Shown one piece after another: positions 10,984 to 21,879 of a DNA stretch of 64,000 bases. The stretch spans positions 16,082,342-16,146,341 of the forward strand of contig OY783195.1 of assembly GCA_963678675.1 (NCBI GenBank), given 5' to 3'. Numbering within the stretch: the stretch's first letter is position 1; each line of letters begins with the position of its first letter. Both the position numbers and the translations under genes were made by a program. Origin of the DNA: Xiphydria camelus. Its lineage: Eukaryota > Arthropoda > Insecta > Hymenoptera > Xiphydriidae. The notes below the pieces were generated by a model, which saw only the letters and a program-made list of their open reading frames with translations, was not told the DNA's origin and did no database searches.

Positions 10984-11404
10984 CGATTACGTTAACGTTA
11001 ATCGCAGATTAGACCGTGAGCTCGGGCACATTATCGCAGTAGTAGTTCGGTACACCGAATTGCCTTTTAGTTTTAATATACGAACTTGTCTACGACGAGC
11101 CGTTATTATCGATTGCTGCCTCCTACCACGAACAGTTCATAAAAGGTTATTAGCTTGAAAGAAGTAAAAGTTATTTAACGCTGGAATAGTTGAAACGAGA
11201 AGCGCGTATTGCAATTAATGTACCGTGTGTAATAGGCGCTCGGTGACAAGCCTGACATTCTCCGATGTCCATCGAGTCATCTTTTTACGGACAGGACACG
11301 AGCTAGGTCTTCTTCGGTTGCACCTGTACGAGATGACATGTCAGAAAATCGTGAGTCTTCATGAAAATCTTCTAACCTACTCGTTCTGCAGTAATACTTA
11401 ATGA
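10984..11404. repeat. Duplicated segment, part of composite block
   Basis: Matches 35262-35660 directly and 34840-35020 in inverted orientation (GAGCTCGGGCACATTAT, GAAAATCTTCTAACC). No gene is seen. Confidence 0.7.
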
Positions 11405-11850
11405 AATAAAGGTGAGGTACATGTACATTTCACGTTTGACAGGTCGGTATATAAATTCGAACTTGTGTGGGATAATATAATACGAAAGAGGAAATATATC
11501 GATAAAGAAAAAAAAATAATAAAGTAGTTACTACATTACTGTAATCCAATTCCATTGTATCCCTTATTTTTCTGCCACGACTTTGATTGTTGATAGTGAA
11601 TAAAAATCAAATTTATTAGCTGATCCATCCACTATCAACAATCAAAGTCGTGGCAGAAAAATAAGGGATACACAATGGAATTGGATTACAATAATGGAGT
11701 AACTACTTTATTATTATTTTTTCTTTATGTATATATTTCCTCTTTCGTATTATACTATCACAAGTTCCAATTTATATACCGACCTGTCAAACGTGAAGTG
11801 TACATGTACCTCACTTTTATTTCATCTCTTCTTCGCCTCTGATATAATCA
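11405..11850. mobile_element. Repeat A foldback, about 210 bp arms
   Basis: The arms run from GTGAGGTACATGTACATTTC to the complement near 11810 and meet around 11628 (AATCAAAGTCGTGGCAG on both sides of a short loop). Copies occur at 34515-34835 and 35665-36070, with partial arms at 1-200, 455-580 and 885-1090. Confidence 0.8.
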
Positions 11851-13308
11851 TTTACACCCCACAAAGCACGTTTTTGCAAGTAACTTTTCTGTAACATTCC
11901 TGCGATATTTTACAATATTCGTGAATACTACCGTATATGTTAGAAATATATATTTCTCGATAAATTCGCGAATGTTGCAAAATATCATATAAACATTTCG
12001 GAATCATTACATCGAAAGATTTCCTCGATAAGGTACAGCTCGATAAGATTGTACTTGTCAGGGCTGAATTATATGAGGTTTTTATAATTATTTTAGGAAG
12101 TCTCAGAAGAATACAGGTGCAGCATAATATAGATCTGTGCTAGAAAGAATAAGGAATAACCTTCGACGAGCATTCGGGCTGTGGCAACAGAGGTTAGAAT
12201 CAGCAAGACCATGGTAGGGAGGATATTGAAGGATGGACGCACGTCCATGCACTCGAGGCAGCAGATCTAACCCGCCGAATGAACTAATGCAGCTGGTTCT
12301 TGGAACAACAAGTGGACGATCCCTCGTTCGAAAGAAACCCCCTCGGGTTCGCACATGATTTGGAGTCCTTCTGGGTGAAATTAAATAGCAGCACGCGTTT
12401 ATTTCTGTAACAAATTATAAATAACAAAATTATATCCAGCATTTCACTATTTAAAATATAGTACGAAGGAGGAAATATATCAATAGAGAAAAATAATGTT
12501 AAAGTAATTACTTGATTATTGTGATCCAATTCAATTGCATCTGCTATTCTTCTGCCACGGCTTTGATGGAGAAGAAACATCAAATTTATTTGTTAATCCA
12601 TCGATTCGCCCCATGCTCGCATGACGCTGGAAACAAAAAATAGAATTACCACAAAGATATTTGTCCTTCCATCGAAAGTGAGGTTAAAGCTATCAGATGG
12701 CAATTAAACTTATCTGATGGCAATTCTTCTGAGATACTGCCGTCTCCTTTCCTGCTCTTCATGCACAGGCAACCAGAGAAACATAGCACTGCATCCGTTC
12801 ACTATCTCGATATTCGAAAAAAATACAAACGATTATTAAACTATACGAAGCGTCTGTCACATTCACCACTATTGAGATTCATAACTTCGATTACACTGAA
12901 TTTTTAGTTTTTATTAACCAGCGCGTCCGAGGATCGAAATAAACGCGAGGGAAATCGTTTCGCGAATGGAAATATTTTATTAGCTTTGAAAACCGTAACT
13001 AAACATTCAAGGAATATATTCTCTCACACACTCTCACATACATTTGATGGCGTATGCGTGTGGCCGCATCTGTGTAGATATTTCCGATCATATGGCCGAC
13101 TATCGCCGAAGATAGGCGGAATTTTTCGGACATTTAGACATATATATATTGCCCGAGAAATCGGATTCTCGACTTTTAGGCGCGAGGGGTGTGGCTTCGC
13201 GTTGCTAAGGAAGAATCTCTGTTAATATGTAACTTATAACATTTATTCTGGTCTCTATCAATAGAGAATAGTCGATTTATATGGCGTAACTAAGCATAGT
13301 TTTGGTTA
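11851..13308. repeat. Dispersed repeat A, copy 2
   Basis: 11930-12300 matches 640-890 and 46677-46950; 12460-13308 matches 950-1831. Ends at the same base as copy 1. No gene is seen. Confidence 0.75.
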
Positions 13309-13319
13309 TAACTACTATA

Positions 13320-13860
13320 GGCAGGATTAGCGGTAGATGGGTGAGAGTTGGGCTTGCCAGTAACTGCAAGTTGACCTTGTATCTGGAAGTATTATGCGAA
13401 GGATCTAAACCTAGAGAACCATTTTCATCTTCGATGAGAAAGGGAATGATTTCATGAGATGTTACACTATTTCTTTCGTTATAAGGGCGCTTAACTTCAA
13501 CTAAAGCTATATTGTTGATCAAGCCATCCGAAGAGGCAGCTAGATAAGGTAAATTTTTGTTGATAAATAATCCACACGGATCCACTCTGACTCCTAATTT
13601 CTCGTAAATTCGGAAAGCTTCAGTTCCGCACAAAATTCGGTGACTTGTAGCTTTGCTCTTAATAGGAGTAGGGTTTAAAAAACGAAGAGCTAAATTACAT
13701 TTAGCCTTATCTGACTTGGCAGAGTAGATAGATCCGAAGTTACTAGAAGTTATACGTTGTTTACGTAGCTTATGCTATAATTTTTCACACCGTTGACCTC
13801 GTATTTTGACTTCTATTTCAACTATATTATTATCTTGCACATCAAGTAATTTCAGTTCAT
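13320..13860 (-). pseudogene. YqaJ-type exonuclease domain remnant
   Basis: A lambda-exonuclease-like (YqaJ) domain reads downward from about 13840: a conserved RKQRITSSNFG block preceded by a TAG where Trp is expected, then KSDKAKCNLALRFL, then LAASSDGLI and LVEVKRPY, which carry the acidic and E.K catalytic residues of the PD-(D/E)XK fold. The longest open piece is 118 codons (13633-13277), but its last dozen residues come from repeat A, which begins at 13308, so the C-terminus is truncated. In insects such domains are common in mobile elements. Inactive. Confidence 0.7.
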
Positions 13861-15175
13861 GAAGGATACGCTCCTCTGGATTGACTGATGAGTAACAGTG
13901 ATCCCATATTGCACAATAATTACACTGGTCAATAAAATTACATTTTTTTTTCTGTTACACGAACCAGATCAGGTGATTCTTATAGATTTATGTGCGCTAA
14001 AAACGAATCTGACTCACAAATTTGCGTATTACGTCAGGATTTTGAAATACTTGAGGTTAAATATACGAAAACGGGTGATTTTGACCATATTCACAGCTCT
14101 ATTACAACGAAACTAAAAAAAATTGAAGTGAAACTTCTTTGCTGGGGGTACTAAAATCGCGCGCGCCGACACGAGAGACCGTAACGAAACCCACACACTC
14201 CAGCGCTTTCGACCGTGCCTCACTCATGCAGCGCTCTCGACCCTGCTCCAATACACCGCTCTCAACTCTGCCCCATTCCACGGCTATCGACCCTGCCCCA
14301 TTCCACCGCTCTCTACCGTACGTAGACTATCGCCTTTGCCAGGCAAGCTATGTGTCGATTTTGCGAGACTGGAGCGCCAGGCCGCCGTGCGACTATCACT
14401 CACGCGGCGAGGCTCACTATTATCGCAACCTAAGTAAAACGCACTAATCTAGATATCATCTGTACATCGGTCGCAACAGCGAGGCAGGCAGTATGTTTTG
14501 GTGAATGGGGGTTACGAATGCGTTCGCAGTCCCACACATTTCCCTCAACACTACCTCTCAGTGTATCTAATTGTAAACCACGGCTACATCACGGAATTAC
14601 TGTATCTCTTTGAATCCAATATAATCACCAGTAATATTGTGAGTGCAGTGGTCATTTCAACTAACCGATATGGTTTAAATCCACCACTCTAATTTCTCGG
14701 TCACTATTCGTGTCACGCAGTAGTGCCTTCGGGATTTACGACCTCGAGGAGATCTACTCTTGATCGCACATGTTATAGTTATTAACTTGAAACTGAAGAA
14801 AAATGACGCAAAAATCAATCGCTGTTTAGACTGTGCAGAGGGGGTCTGGTTTGTGTTGCTCGAGAGGGTTTCTTCGGACGATGAAAGCTATTGTTCGTAT
14901 TATGAGGTGACGCAGTGTCGCACCTCCACTAAGAAGACTGTTTAGTCTCACCATAAATCTAGCGTTTAGGACCCTTTTTTAGGCGTATCCGTAAGATGAT
15001 ATGAGAAGCCAGACTAGAGGGCGCAGAGTTACTTGTGAGTTGTTTGTATTTCGTTTGTACATTTTCAGTTTTCCGGATTTTACCGCGTCGAATGGCCGGC
15101 TAACAGAGCTCGTGTAGTCTGCGATCGGAGTCGTGACCTTTCTCGAGTAACCACCATGCATTACTGTACATTTTT
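13861..15175. other. No gene; weak 30 bp tandem repeat at 14200-14310
   Basis: About four imperfect repeats of a unit like CCATTCCACCGCTCTCGACC lie in 14200-14310. The remaining frames (60-102 codons) show no recognisable domain. Confidence 0.45.
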
Positions 15176-15179
15176 TTCG

Positions 15180-15400
15180 TGTGTGTGTGTGTGTATGTGT
15201 GTGTATTAATTTATATTATTGTTGCAAAAAAAACAACAGAACGGTCACAAGAGTACAGTGACAGGCAACGTGTAAAATAAACTTTCAAATTCGTTAACGT
15301 CAATGAACACTGAACATTCTTTCGCGTGTGTGTTATATTAAAATTATTATGGCAAAAATAGGAAAACAACGGGCAAAAGAGTTTCGTGACAGGCACCGTG
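15180..15400. repeat. (GT)n tract and 75 bp direct repeat
   Basis: A short GT microsatellite at 15180-15206 is followed by two direct copies of a segment ending GTGACAGGCAACGTGTAAA (15195-15275 and 15327-15400). Confidence 0.6.
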
Positions 15401-15480
15401 TAAAGAAAACAATGACGAAGACATTACCTAAAACTGATGCAGAACGAAGTCGAAAATGGAGAGAGAGAGAATTAAATTAA
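15349..15480 (+). CDS. Small Arg/Lys-rich N-terminal fragment
   Basis: A 43-residue frame with two similar basic blocks (RAKEFRDRHRVKK and AERSRKWRERE). Such short basic repeats are seen at the N-termini of some insect Helitron-type and other transposon proteins, but the family is not certain. A different frame continues from 15456 (Ser/Asn-rich, 111 codons) and may be the same gene after a frameshift, before it runs into the hairpin at 15675. Probably a broken transposon gene. Confidence 0.35.
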   Translation: MAKIGKQRAKEFRDRHRVKKTMTKTLPKTDAERSRKWRERELN

Positions 15481-15674
15481 CACAATCAAATATTGCTATA
15501 TCTGCTAATGCAGATCAACACCAGTCCCAAACCCTGGAGAATGTAACAGATTTTCAAGTTCCTGGAGCATCCAATATCGGTGAAAATACATCCAGTGAAT
15601 ATGATATTCCTTACACTACATTTTGTGCCTATACAAAAATTCCTATTGGATTCAACAAAACAAAAAACACAGAA

Positions 15675-15882
15675 CGTGTGGCCGCCACACGTGGAAGAAG
15701 TGAAACTTCGATATCAGCTTCTCTCAATTTGATTCCGGTGGTATTAGTTTCAATTGGCTCTACGAAGAAGCATTGTAAAAGACTTGTATAGAGCCAATTG
15801 AAACTAATACCACCGGAATCAAATTCAGAGAAACTGATATCGAAGTTTGACTTCTTCCGCGTGTGTAGGCCACACGTTTTGT
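15675..15882. repeat. Inverted repeat, arms about 95 bp
   Basis: GATTCCGGTGGTATTAGTTT pairs with its complement across a centre near 15778. Near-perfect stem, no coding signal. Confidence 0.8.
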
Positions 15883-15969
15883 GTTTCTTAATTGCACTTA
15901 CAGCATTTGAAAGTGTCGTTTTTGAACTTTTCAATACATTACTTGATTGTTCCTAAACGATTTTACAAA

Positions 15970-16078
15970 GCCAAATTTCAGTACGACAAGTCGATCATGT
16001 AGGTCCACCGCACCACGCGCCTGATACATTTAGGCGCGTGGCGCGGTGGACCTAAACGATCGACTTGTACTGAAATGG
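15970..16078. repeat. Compact hairpin, stem about 45 bp
   Basis: TTTCAGTAC, ACAAGTCGAT and AGGTCCACCGC pair with their complements; the loop is around TGATACATTTA. It abuts the left end of the transposon at 16077. Confidence 0.8.
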
Positions 16079-16455
16079 CCTAGCGGAATAAGCATGTGAA
16101 ATCTGACCCCACGTGTATCAGCACCAAATTTATATGATCGATAGGCATCTATGAGAAACTTAATATCCTAAATTTTTAGACCCTTAATCGCTATAGGGGG
16201 GAGTTATGAGGGGGGGGGGGGGGAAGTAAAATCGAAAAACAGCTTTTTCTTCGGAACGGCTCGACCGATTTTCATGAAAAAATATATGTTACTCTTTCTG
16301 AAGAACCAATTCCAAAAAAAATATCTTGAATTTTTTTTTTGAAAATTCGCCCAAAAAAAATTTATGAAGATTTTAAACAATTTTTTAAATGTTATAATTA
16401 ATCTCGGAACATCTCCAATTCTTTTCTCATTTTTTTCTTTGGAATGTTAATAACA

Positions 16456-17103
16456 ACACAAGCCTGCGATGAAAAAAATACAAGGGAAGTGACAACTGAA
16501 CTTTATGTATTTTTTGGTGTTGATTTAAAAAATAATAATAAGAAAGTTCTATCACGTCAAGTTTTCTTGAAAAAGTTAAGTTTACTTGGATTTTCATGAA
16601 CATTTCTAACTTTTAAACTTTTGGTCGATAACCTATTTCATGTAACTTATCTTAATGAAAACAAATAAAAATAGTATGTTGGTGATTTTTCTCTAGAAAC
16701 TACACCATAAGTTGATGTATTTAAGTTTAAACCCAAGGGAACGTTCAGTTTTCCTCTCGACCAGAGGCGGCTCCTGCGATCTGGTAACAGTGGTTTTCAT
16801 CCATTTAAACCTATACAAAATAATCGATTGCTGAAAAATTAATTTGCCTCACCAAGAATCGATTATTTTACATATACATATTTGAATAGATAAAAACCAC
16901 TGTTGCCAGATAGTACGCAAAATTGTTCGAGATAATTAATTTTTAAATAGGATTCTAGCAAAAATAGCGATATCGATTTTACAAAAAATCCTGACGTGAT
17001 GGAAAAAAATGGAGGCCATTTTAGAAATCAGCACACCAAATAACAAAAATCAGCGAAAACTTCTCTTGTATTTTTCAATAACTTTAATTTCGCAGGCCTG
17101 TGT
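16456..17103. mobile_element. ACACARGCCTGCGA foldback
   Basis: Ends ACACAAGCCTGCGA and the complement of ACACAGGCCTGCGA, with imperfect subterminal arms. The uninterrupted right arm of the host element (about 19560-19575) gives the empty-site sequence. By that comparison no base is duplicated at the junction. Confidence 0.7.
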
Positions 17104-17442
17104 AATTTTTCCAATTTCATCGGAAGTGTACCCCACTGAAAAATATTAACAAATGTACACGGCTCATCACCTACCTTCTATATATATATATATGATATAC
17201 ACTGTACACTCACTACAAAGGAATTTTTTCACTTTTATGATAATTCGGCATATGATAATTGTTAATTTTTTAGAACAGTCTTTCAATGATATTATTTATT
17301 TATTTATTATTATTTCAATGCCTCCTGTACTATGGAACGAGCTCGCATCTCACGATACGGGGTGCTTCATTTCTGTAAGTCTTCTGGCCTCTCACTTATA
17401 AATACTTACATATAGTTACAAATACTCGATGATAAAATAATT

Positions 17443-18986
17443 TTAATCCTCGTCACTGTTTTCATCTACTACTGGAACGATTCCATTTTTCATGAACATT
17501 TTACTCAGTATTTCAGCTGGTCGAATAATTTTTGATAAGTATCTTGCATTTGATAAATAATACACAATAGCAGCAATGTAAGAACAGCAGCCAACTGTTC
17601 TTCTACCATTAGCACATTCTCATGCATAGTTTATTATGCCATAAATCCCGATACTGTTAGGTTTGTACCTAATGAAGCATCTATATCATGTCCGAGAAAT
17701 GTGTCGAGATGGTACTTTGAATTTGAGCACATTTGGTTCAGCCATCACATATTCGAAAACAACTTTTCCATCTTCACATCTATCATTTCGGCTAAATACG
17801 ATACAGCTTGGGAAAGTTGGTATGATCCAGTAAAAAGAATCTTCAATTCCTTTTCGGTCATTTCTGGAAAGTCAAGGATTTCGTCAGAAGTGAGAGTTTT
17901 GAAAAGAACCTTTCGCCGGATCCAACCTTTCGTCTCTGCCTCGGTAGCTAGCTCATTTTCCGTGCCATTCTGACTGTGCATTCTTTCTAAAATGTCATCC
18001 GTGTATTCTACATCAGATTGTAGCCTTTTGCCGTAGGTACGAGTTATTAAAAAATGAGGCAATTCTAAAATAAACTCCAACTTTAGATATCAGTTTGTTT
18101 TCGATTTTGTGATCTAGAAGACGATATTTTTGTTTGACAATGCCATGAACAGATTCAACCACCCAGCGAATTTTAGTCACAAAACGAGATTGGTTAGATT
18201 CTTGAGTCGTTAATTGCTTGCGCTTCCCTTTCAAAGCAGGCATCAATACTCCAAAATGTTTATCTTCGAGGTATTGTTTTATATCTCGAAAACCGCGATC
18301 GAGTACAAACATATCTTTCTTTTCTAGTAAAGCACATAAACCATTGTCGTCTTGAATGATAGATTCTAGAATTTTTGCATCATTTTCATTGGCAGGATAA
18401 GGTCCGAGTATATCTACTATGTATCCATTAGTAGTACAAATCGTAAAAGGCTTGCAAAGAGGAACTTTCTTTTGGCCAGAGAAAGATTTTCTTTGGTATT
18501 CATTATTTGTATTTTTTGGTGTCGTGCATAGGTACCATCGCAAATTAAAAATAAGGATTTTCATTGTATGGTTTTTCAAAAGGTCAGCTCTGTTAATACT
18601 TTTAATACCGAAACGAGTTGGTAAGATATCATTTTCCAATGATGTAACTGCGCTAGCACAGTAATCTGAAATCGTCTGTTCATGTTCTATACCTAATATA
18701 GAAGCTAACATCTTTTTGGAATTTCCGGTTCGGAGTTTGAAAAGAAATACAATATGAGGGCTTGCATTATAGACCGCGACTCCCTATTTCGCATGGAAAC
18801 CATCATGTTTCTCATTGTCAGTTCAATAAGATTGTCCCAAGATAGTCCTGTAAATACTTCAATTTGCTCTTCTGAAATACTTGAATCACCAAGTTTATCA
18901 TACAACGTTGAATCACATTTCAAAGAAAAAGTTTCCATTACCTTTGCTAAGTCTGAGACACTGAGCTTAGAAGTATTACAATGCAC
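17443..18986 (-). pseudogene. DDE_Tnp_4 transposase with SWIM finger, decayed
   Basis: Read downward. 18986-18705 is an N-terminal region ending at a frameshift. 18711-18013 is the DDE_Tnp_4 nuclease: the first Asp lies in CDGTYARHQK, visible only in a neighbouring frame near 18530 between two compensating shifts; the second is in VLDRGFRD; the Glu is in RWVVESVHG. After another shift, 18080-17745 continues (WIRRKVLFK, DFPEMTEKELKILFTGSYQ). The C-terminus near 17620 is a SWIM finger, CANGRRTVGCCS, in which one Cys codon is TGA and the His is Tyr. The gene ends NSDED at 17443. Inactive. Confidence 0.85.
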
Positions 18987-19939
18987 TTTTAAGTTGTTTA
19001 GATCCTCTTCGTAAAGCCGGTTCTTAAACAGATGAGTTGTACAACATCTATTCCCAACTGGAATAAAAATTTTTTGGCTGCTGTTCTTACATTGCTGCTA
19101 TTGTGTATTATTTATCAAATGCAAGATACTTATCAAAAATTATTCGACCAGCTGAAATACTAAGTAAAATGTTCATGAAAAATGGAATCGTTCCAGTAGT
19201 AGATGAAAACAGTGACGAGGATTAAAATTGTTTTTTCATCAAGTATTTGTAACTATATGTAAGTATTTATAAGTGAGAGGCCAGAAGACTTACAGAAATG
19301 AAGCACCCCGTATCGTGAGATGCGAGCTCGTTCATAGTAAAGGAAGCATTGAAATAATAATAAATAAATAAATAATAGCATTGAAAGACTGTTCCAAAAA
19401 ATTAACAATTATCATATGCCGAATTATCATAAAAGTGGAAAAATTCCTTTGTAGCGAGTGTACAGTGTATATCATATATACATATATAGAAGGTAGGTGA
19501 TGAGCCGTGTACATTTGTTAATATTTTTGAGTGGGGTACACTTCCGATGAAATTGGAAAAATTATGTTATTAAGGACATTCCAAAGAAAAAAATGAGAAA
19601 AGAATTGGAGTGGTTCCGACTAATTATAACATAACAAAAATTGTTTAAAAACTTCATACATTTTTTTTGGGTGAATTTTCAAAAAAAAAATTCGGTATTT
19701 TTTCTTGGAATTGGCTCTTCAGGAAGAGTAACATATATTTTTTTTACGAAAATCGGTCGAGCCGTTCCGGAGAAAAAGCTGTTTTTCGATTTTACTTACC
19801 CCCCTTATAACTCCCCCCCTATAGCGATTAGGGGTCTAAAAATTAAGAGATTTAGTTTCTCATAGACGCCTATCGATTATATAAATTTGATGTGCTGATA
19901 CACGTGGGGGCAGATTTGACATGCTTATTCCGCTAGGCC

Positions 19940-21846
19940 CTTTTCAACATATTATGTTTAAACTATGTATATTTACGTAGTATTTCTAATTTTATAAAAT
20001 ACACTTAATTATTGCCTAAAAAAATTCATGAAAATACTCATTTTTCGGCGTCGCTGATTACCCCTAACCCCTTAATGGTATAGCCGGTTGTGAAAGCAAA
20101 GACGCATTTCAATGATCGAACTTGGGAGGCAACCCTGCTGGAAAATAAGTTACGAGTACGATAGGAGAAAATCCTATCGTATCATATGGGCTTTTCGGTT
20201 AGCATAATCTAGACTCACCATGGAAATTTTTATTGCTTTTTACAGTAAATTTGCGAAATTTAAATTTGTAATAATGGATTTATCAAATTTATAACTTCAT
20301 TTTCATTTCTACATAGCGATAAAAACATCCAATAAATTTACATGTTATAGAATACTATCCAGATAGAGCAGAAATATATCCTACGAATATTCTATGAATA
20401 TTCTTGAGAATAGATATTAACCTTCAAGTTACCAAGATGAGCTCAGAATTGACCCCAGAGTTTTTCCAAATAAATAATACTTAATATGCGCCAAAATATA
20501 TGGTCAGAATTAACAAATTAAAAATGGCATCATCATATAACGGACATTTTGAAAAGAATAACTGGAATTCCTTTCAAAACTTTTTTTCGGGGTCGTTCAT
20601 TTTAAACCTTTTGAAAAAATTTCAAAATTTTAAATGGAGGCGTTAATTTAACTGATATTTTAAAACAAAAGTGCTTTGAGTTTTTTCCAAAACTTGTTTT
20701 TTGATATTTAGCTTCATTTACAAAAAGCCTTTTTATTTATTTTTATATCAATACACATAAATGGATTATAAGTAGGTAATAATTATTAGAGCACATAGTT
20801 TATTTCCATGTCTTCATTTGTTTTCGAATGAATATTTTTAGAAGTGCCAACACTTTCCACTGCTTCTTATGACATTGATCATTCTTCTGGTTTAATTTTG
20901 TTCTTCACCTTAATATTTTGAAAGCTCTCCCAGTGCCAATTCCATTTCCTCTGCAAATATCAACATAAACTATTGATATATACGTTTATGATTATTTTAG
21001 GTCTATATATAAATATATCTTTGAAGACTTTACTCTTGAAGAGTGGGACAAAATGTTACACGAAACCCATATTTTTCTTCATTGTATCTTTGATATAAAT
21101 TTTATAAAAATGCGAAAATGATCTATTTCAAGGAATTGAATGATTTGTTCATTAGGACACAACCGCCTACCTGAACAAATTGCGCGCCTACAGTTGCACG
21201 CTTATACACAGTCCGCCTACTTTAGGTTGAAATAGAATCAAGCTTACATGTATATATATAAGTACAAATATAAGTACTTGTCTTCTACGGAGTCATTTGC
21301 ATTTGAATGAAAACCGATCTGAACTTGCTGACGACGCCAACACCCGCGAATGACTACGCATGCGCATTCACGCTTCTCCGGTGATTCTATTGGACGAGGA
21401 GACCAACAGAGGTGCTCATGCAAAACTTGCAATTTTGCTATGGGCTAATTGATTGCGGACATACGGTATATGATGGTATAGGAACTTGTGCCAGTAACGC
21501 CATCTGTCGTCAAACACGGGTACTATTGATCCACCCTCGTATATTCTCCAAATATCTGAATAATCACTTTTGCACTTGAAGCAAATATTTTACAAACATC
21601 ATGTGAATACTCTACGGATATTTTAGCAATATTTCAGAAACACTCTACAGATATGTATCACATTTTCAACCAATACCTAGTGCAAGCGACCTCTATGTCT
21701 TTAGTATTATAAATAGATACCTATGGATATTATTTTGTTAGATCCGATCAGTTACTATTCAGCTTCTGGAGCAAACAATGATGTAACTGTGTCTACATTG
21801 CTTACGCAACTACGTGCTACAAAGCACGCAAAATGATTCTAATCGA
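19940..21846. other. No gene; one isolated TA-foldback end
   Basis: AT-rich, with no credible frame. At 21451-21466 ATTGCGGACATACGG followed by TATA matches a terminus of the TA-foldback family without a partner end nearby. Confidence 0.4.
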
Positions 21847-21879
21847 CTAGGTGTACCCTGCCACGCATTGCTGTGGCTC

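Larger units (their letters stand above)
16077..19939 (-). mobile_element. DDE_Tnp_4 transposon with ~0.9 kb inverted repeats
   Basis: The ends GGCCTAGCGGAATAAGCATG and complement are followed by long arms: 16077-16455 plus 17104-17600 pair with 19044-19939. The arms are so long that the 3' end of the transposase gene lies in both. The left arm is split by a foldback at 16456-17103. No clear target duplication is visible. The coding content fits the PIF/Harbinger-ISL2EU group. Confidence 0.8.
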
